From Rhodocyclaceae bacterium (GTDB taxonomy: Bacteria > Pseudomonadota > Gammaproteobacteria > Burkholderiales > Rhodocyclaceae): DNA of 35,817 bases. The stretch lies in the NCBI GenBank assembly GCA_028687645.1, contig JAQTZQ010000020.1, positions 1 to 35,817 on the forward strand, read 5' to 3'. The notes under the pieces were generated by a model. That model was given only the letters and a program-made list of their open reading frames with translations. It was not told the origin of the DNA and made no database searches. A program made the translations under genes and the position numbers. Positions 33,182-35,817 of this stretch are shown here, piece by piece (within the stretch, counting starts at the first letter, position 1; each line of letters begins with the position of its first letter).

Positions 33182-34777
33182 ATGACTGCTACCGACACCA
33201 GCGGCTTGATGGATGGGAAAGCGTTTCGCGAGTCCCTGAAGAAGTACAAACCCACCGTCTATGTGGATGGCCAATTGATTGAATCGGTCGTTGATGCGCC
33301 GTCGCTTCAGCCCGGTATCAACGCTATGGCAGTCACCTATGACTTCGCGCATGACCCGGCAATGGCCCCCCTGATGCTGGCCAAGCAAACGACATCCGGA
33401 AAGACGGTCAATCGTATGCTGCACATCGACGAGTCGGCCGGTGACCTGCTGAACAAGCTAGAGGCTGTCCGCGTGCTTTGCCAGGAAACGGGCTGTGCAC
33501 AGCGCTATCTGGCCCACGACGCCCTCGGTGGCATCTTGCAGGCCGTGTCGAAGATTGACGACGCCAAGGGTTCGACCGAATACACCGCGAAGTTCTCCGC
33601 TTACCTCCAGCATGTACAGGACAAAGACCTGACGCTGGGCATTGCGATGACCGACGCGAAGGGGGACCGCAGCAAGCGCCCCAACCAGCAATTGAATCAG
33701 GATGTGTACGTTCACATCGTCGAACGTAACGCCAAGGGCATCGTGATTTCCGGAACCAAGGCCATCGTTACCGGCGCTCCGTACGTCCATGAATTCCTCG
33801 TAATGCCGTCTCGCAATATGCGCGAGGATGATGCTGACTTCGCCGTTTGCTGTGCCGTTCCGGTAGACGCACCGGGCGTCACGATTGTGTCGCGTGCTGC
33901 CGGGCGCCCGGGTGAGAAGCCGGAACATGGCTCACCGCTATTCTCCCGCAAGTATGGCCAATCGACCGGCGTGGTCATCTTCGATAAGGTGTTTGTGCCT
34001 TGGGACCGCGTGTTCCTGTCGGGCGAGTGGGAGTTTTCGGGTGATGTGACGTATAACTACGCCACCCACCACCGCCATAGCTGCATTGGCGCCCGGGCAG
34101 GCTTTGGTGATTTGCTCATCGGTGCCGGTGTACTGATGTGCGAAGCCAATGGCCTGGACCCGAACAAGAAGGCCAATCTGCGTGACCCAATGGTGGAACT
34201 CATCAAGATTACCGAGGGATTCTATGCCTGCGGCGTGGCCGCCAGCGTCTATGCGGTTCAAGACCCGTACTCGAAGTCCTTCATGCCGGAACCGGTCTAT
34301 TCGAACATCGGCAAACTGCTGCTTTCCACCCAGATTTACGACATGCACCGTCTTGCCCATGAGGTATCGGGCGGCCTCATCGTTGCCTTGCCTGGTCCAG
34401 ATGAAGACCACAATCCGGCCACAGCGGCGACGTTGTCGGAAGTGCTGCGTGCCAATCCTGCTATCCCGTACGACAAGCGTATCGAGGTGTCACGCTTCAT
34501 AGAGGATTTGACGGCCTCCTATCAGGGCGGCTGGTACTCGCTCATCAGTCTGCACGGCGGCGGTTCACCGACGGCACTGCGGCAGGAAATCTGGCGCAAC
34601 TACCCGGTTGGCAGCAAGGTCGAACTGGTCGAGCGTCTGATGGAGCGTGGTGTGCTGGCTGAAGACAACCGAGCCATCACCAAGAACAAGCAGCCTGGAC
34701 GATGCTGTGATGCAGGTTGCAGCCAGCCTGGCCAGCCCTTCATGGTGCCGCTACCAGAAATCAAGAAGAGCGCTTGA
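33182..34777 (+). CDS. HpaB / 4-hydroxybutyryl-CoA dehydratase family flavoprotein
   Basis: This 531-residue protein has the acyl-CoA-dehydrogenase-like fold of the HpaB/AbfD family: MDGKAFRESLKKYKPTVYVDG at the N-terminus, RVLCQETGCAQRYLAHDAL (97-115), the FAD region TGAPYVHEFLVMPS and the C-terminal HGGGSPTALRQEIWRNY. True 4-hydroxybutyryl-CoA dehydratase binds a 4Fe-4S cluster through Cys99, Cys103, His292 and Cys299. By eye these correspond here to Cys105, Tyr109, His297 and Ala304, so two ligands appear lost and a cluster is unlikely. It may rather be a flavin-dependent monooxygenase or another CoA/flavin enzyme. The start follows GAGAGGAATAAAC. A cysteine-rich tail (CCDAGCSQPGQP) is unusual. 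Confidence 0.85.
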   Translation: MTATDTSGLMDGKAFRESLKKYKPTVYVDGQLIESVVDAPSLQPGINAMAVTYDFAHDPAMAPLMLAKQTTSGKTVNRMLHIDESAGDLLNKLEAVRVLCQETGCAQRYLAHDALGGILQAVSKIDDAKGSTEYTAKFSAYLQHVQDKDLTLGIAMTDAKGDRSKRPNQQLNQDVYVHIVERNAKGIVISGTKAIVTGAPYVHEFLVMPSRNMREDDADFAVCCAVPVDAPGVTIVSRAAGRPGEKPEHGSPLFSRKYGQSTGVVIFDKVFVPWDRVFLSGEWEFSGDVTYNYATHHRHSCIGARAGFGDLLIGAGVLMCEANGLDPNKKANLRDPMVELIKITEGFYACGVAASVYAVQDPYSKSFMPEPVYSNIGKLLLSTQIYDMHRLAHEVSGGLIVALPGPDEDHNPATAATLSEVLRANPAIPYDKRIEVSRFIEDLTASYQGGWYSLISLHGGGSPTALRQEIWRNYPVGSKVELVERLMERGVLAEDNRAITKNKQPGRCCDAGCSQPGQPFMVPLPEIKKSA

Positions 34778-34783
34778 TAGCAA

Positions 34784-34815
34784 ATACCACCTTCAGTTGC
34801 CGCTGGAGGTGGTAT
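34784..34815 (+). repeat. Intercistronic hairpin
   Basis: ATACCACCTTCAG pairs with CTGGAGGTGGTAT (13 bp with one T-G wobble) around TTGCCG, seven bases after the HpaB-like stop and 30 bases before the isochorismatase-family ATG. No T-run follows, so it more likely stabilises the upstream mRNA or tunes expression than terminates. Confidence 0.55.
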
Positions 34816-34845
34816 CACTCCTAAGTCCCTAAAAGGAGAACAGCA

Positions 34846-35376
34846 ATGCTTCATGAAGCCAATCAATCGACTCTCGTTCTGGTAGACCTTCAACAACGGT
34901 TAATGCCCAGCATTTTTGAAGGCGAGCGCGTCATCAAGGAGGCCGTTCGCCTGGCCAACATTGCCCGAATACTTGAAATTCCCGTCATCGGAACTGAACA
35001 AAGCCCGGAGGGAATTGGTGAGAACGTCAGTGCAGTAAAGCAGCTTTGCCAGCAAACGGTTGTCAAACAGCATTTCGATGGGTGTGAAGATGGGCTGATT
35101 GAGGCCATCCATGCCAACCGGAGGAATGTCATCGTTGCTGGGTGTGAAGCTCATGTGTGCGTTCTGCAAACATGTGCCGGGCTACTTAAGCATGGATTGA
35201 ATGTAACGGTAGTTACCGACGCCATCGGCTCCCGCATCACCGCTAACCGTGATGCGGCTATCGCTCGGCTAGGGAAGGCTGGTGCCACACTCGCCACAGT
35301 CGAGATGGTCGCCTTCGAATGGATGCGGACCAGCAAGCATCCTCGATTCAAGGACGTTCTTACTCTCGTTCGCTAA
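34846..35376 (+). CDS. Isochorismatase-family (cysteine) hydrolase
   Basis: This 176-residue protein shows the catalytic triad of the family: Asp14 in LVLVDLQQRL, Lys74 in TVVKQHFDG and Cys105 in GCEAHVCVLQTC, with the cis-peptide region before it. AAGGAG lies 9 bases upstream of the ATG. Family members hydrolyse amide or enol-ether bonds (nicotinamidase, N-carbamoylsarcosine amidase, maleamate amidase, YcaC-like). Downstream of an HpaB-family enzyme, it might remove nitrogen or open an amide made after hydroxylation of a nitrogen heterocycle or amide; this is inference. It is probably co-transcribed with the HpaB-like gene (68-bp gap with a hairpin). Confidence 0.9.
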   Translation: MLHEANQSTLVLVDLQQRLMPSIFEGERVIKEAVRLANIARILEIPVIGTEQSPEGIGENVSAVKQLCQQTVVKQHFDGCEDGLIEAIHANRRNVIVAGCEAHVCVLQTCAGLLKHGLNVTVVTDAIGSRITANRDAAIARLGKAGATLATVEMVAFEWMRTSKHPRFKDVLTLVR

Positions 35377-35705
35377 GCAGCTACGACCGCATTCTGAGTC
35401 CAGCGGTCGTTCGTATGGCTGGTTTCACATAGGGAGCAACGGCTGCTTCTGGCCGGGAGCACGAGTACAGGATACCCGACGCAGTGCTGACGTTGAAACT
35501 CCCCTTGATTATCCGATGGCAGCAATCGGGTATCTAGCCTGTAAGCGTGCTGTCGGCCATGAGCGGACGGTCGCCTGTCTTTATCAGCACCCATTTGAAT
35601 GACTGGTTAGGCTGATACCCGCCGCAACGCCTACACGATAAACTCTGATACATCAGTTCCTTAAGTATCGCTCAGTGCATAACAAAAATTGAAAGAATAA
35701 CCAAT
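35377..35705. other. 329-bp region without a supported gene
   Basis: Short frames are open here but none has a ribosome site or family resemblance. The region carries a GTTAGGC heptamer near 35607 that alone is not enough to call an integron site. It may contain decayed coding DNA, since stop-rich frames with mixed composition fill the space between the hydrolase gene and the possible insertion sequence. Confidence 0.4.
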
Positions 35706-35817
35706 ATGGGTTATGCCAAGGATGCTTTAACTTGGGCTGAAAATATCTTCGGTAGGCGGACTCAACAAGTAACGGAAACCCGTCTTGGCTTTAAGCTTGC
35801 GTTAAGATTAGTTGACT
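35706..35817 (+). CDS. Partial ORF running off the window, possible IS4/Tn5-like transposase N-terminus
   Basis: An open frame starts at the ATG at 35706 and reaches the window end without a stop (37 codons). It begins MGYAKDALTWAENIFGRRTQ and continues ETRLGFKLALRLVD. The WAENxFG and RLV pieces resemble the N-terminal DNA-binding domain of IS4/Tn5-type transposases (WAxxxFG...R-(L/T)-RLV), but the match is short and weak. The upstream sequence has no clear ribosome site. If true, a second insertion sequence bounds this island on the right. Confidence 0.35.
   Translation, partial: MGYAKDALTWAENIFGRRTQQVTETRLGFKLALRLVD

Noticed and set aside
35600-35615. GTTAGGC as an integron attC core site
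   Set aside because: A single heptamer without the paired inverse core, the imperfect palindrome or a gene cassette is not enough.
1-35817. CRISPR array or defence system
   Set aside because: No regularly spaced repeats of 23-37 bases, cas-like or toxin-antitoxin genes are present; all supported genes are metabolic, regulatory, envelope or transposon genes.

Overview
The window looks like accessory chromosomal (or large plasmid) DNA of a betaproteobacterium, most likely of the Rhodocyclales type. The inference rests on protein style only: a type II citrate synthase, a GTP cyclohydrolase of the FolE2 type, a RibBA with a degenerate RibA half, and a DUF1302/DUF1329/MMPL export set. No rRNA or complete tRNA is present, so the taxon is an inference. 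Most of the window is a catabolic island for the CoA-dependent breakdown of a hydrophobic, probably branched or alicyclic, carboxylic acid (steroid side chain, terpenoid or similar).

Layout. 143-1300: an IS3-family insertion sequence with a -1 frameshift site and a nonsense codon at the start of orfA. 1440-2069: a TetR regulator. 2337-5164 (minus): electron-transfer flavoprotein etfB-etfA and a universal-stress/hemerythrin fusion. 5238-12064 (minus): an envelope set, in transcription order DUF1302 outer-membrane protein, DUF1329 protein, terminator, YCF48-like repeat protein and MMPL/RND transporter. 12324-15808 (minus): an acyl-CoA dehydrogenase and two short-chain dehydrogenases. 15876-21639 (minus, GC-richer and tightly packed): MaoC hydratase, cysteine-less thiolase-fold protein, DUF35 protein, CoA ligase, SCP2-type thiolase and crotonase-family protein. 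21944-25745 (plus, divergent): a second CoA ligase, an ABM-domain protein, a seven-iron ferredoxin and an adrenodoxin-reductase-type ferredoxin-NADP reductase. 26174-29764 (plus): gltA, ribBA-like and folE2, followed by a decayed gltA fragment. 30103-32174: two alpha/beta hydrolases. 32424-35376: a TetR gene divergent from an HpaB/4-hydroxybutyryl-CoA dehydratase-family flavoprotein and an isochorismatase-family hydrolase. The right edge may enter another insertion sequence.

How it fits together. The substrate would cross the outer membrane with help from the DUF1302/DUF1329/MMPL/YCF48 set, be activated by the CoA ligases, be oxidised by the acyl-CoA dehydrogenase (electrons to EtfAB), be hydrated by MaoC, and be cleaved either by the true thiolase or by the DUF35-partnered thiolase-fold protein. 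The latter lacks the nucleophilic Cys and resembles the Ltp2 retro-aldolase of steroid side-chain degradation. Related operator-like motifs (AACAAAYG-type) lie upstream of the first tetR, the acyl-CoA dehydrogenase, the MaoC operon and the second CoA ligase. This suggests that one TetR repressor controls the island.

The most interesting points are the MaoC/DUF35/Cys-less thiolase trio, the multi-site TetR operator network, the HpaB-family enzyme that appears to lack two cluster ligands, the crotonase without the usual glutamates, and the gltA fragment together with the compositionally mosaic folE2.
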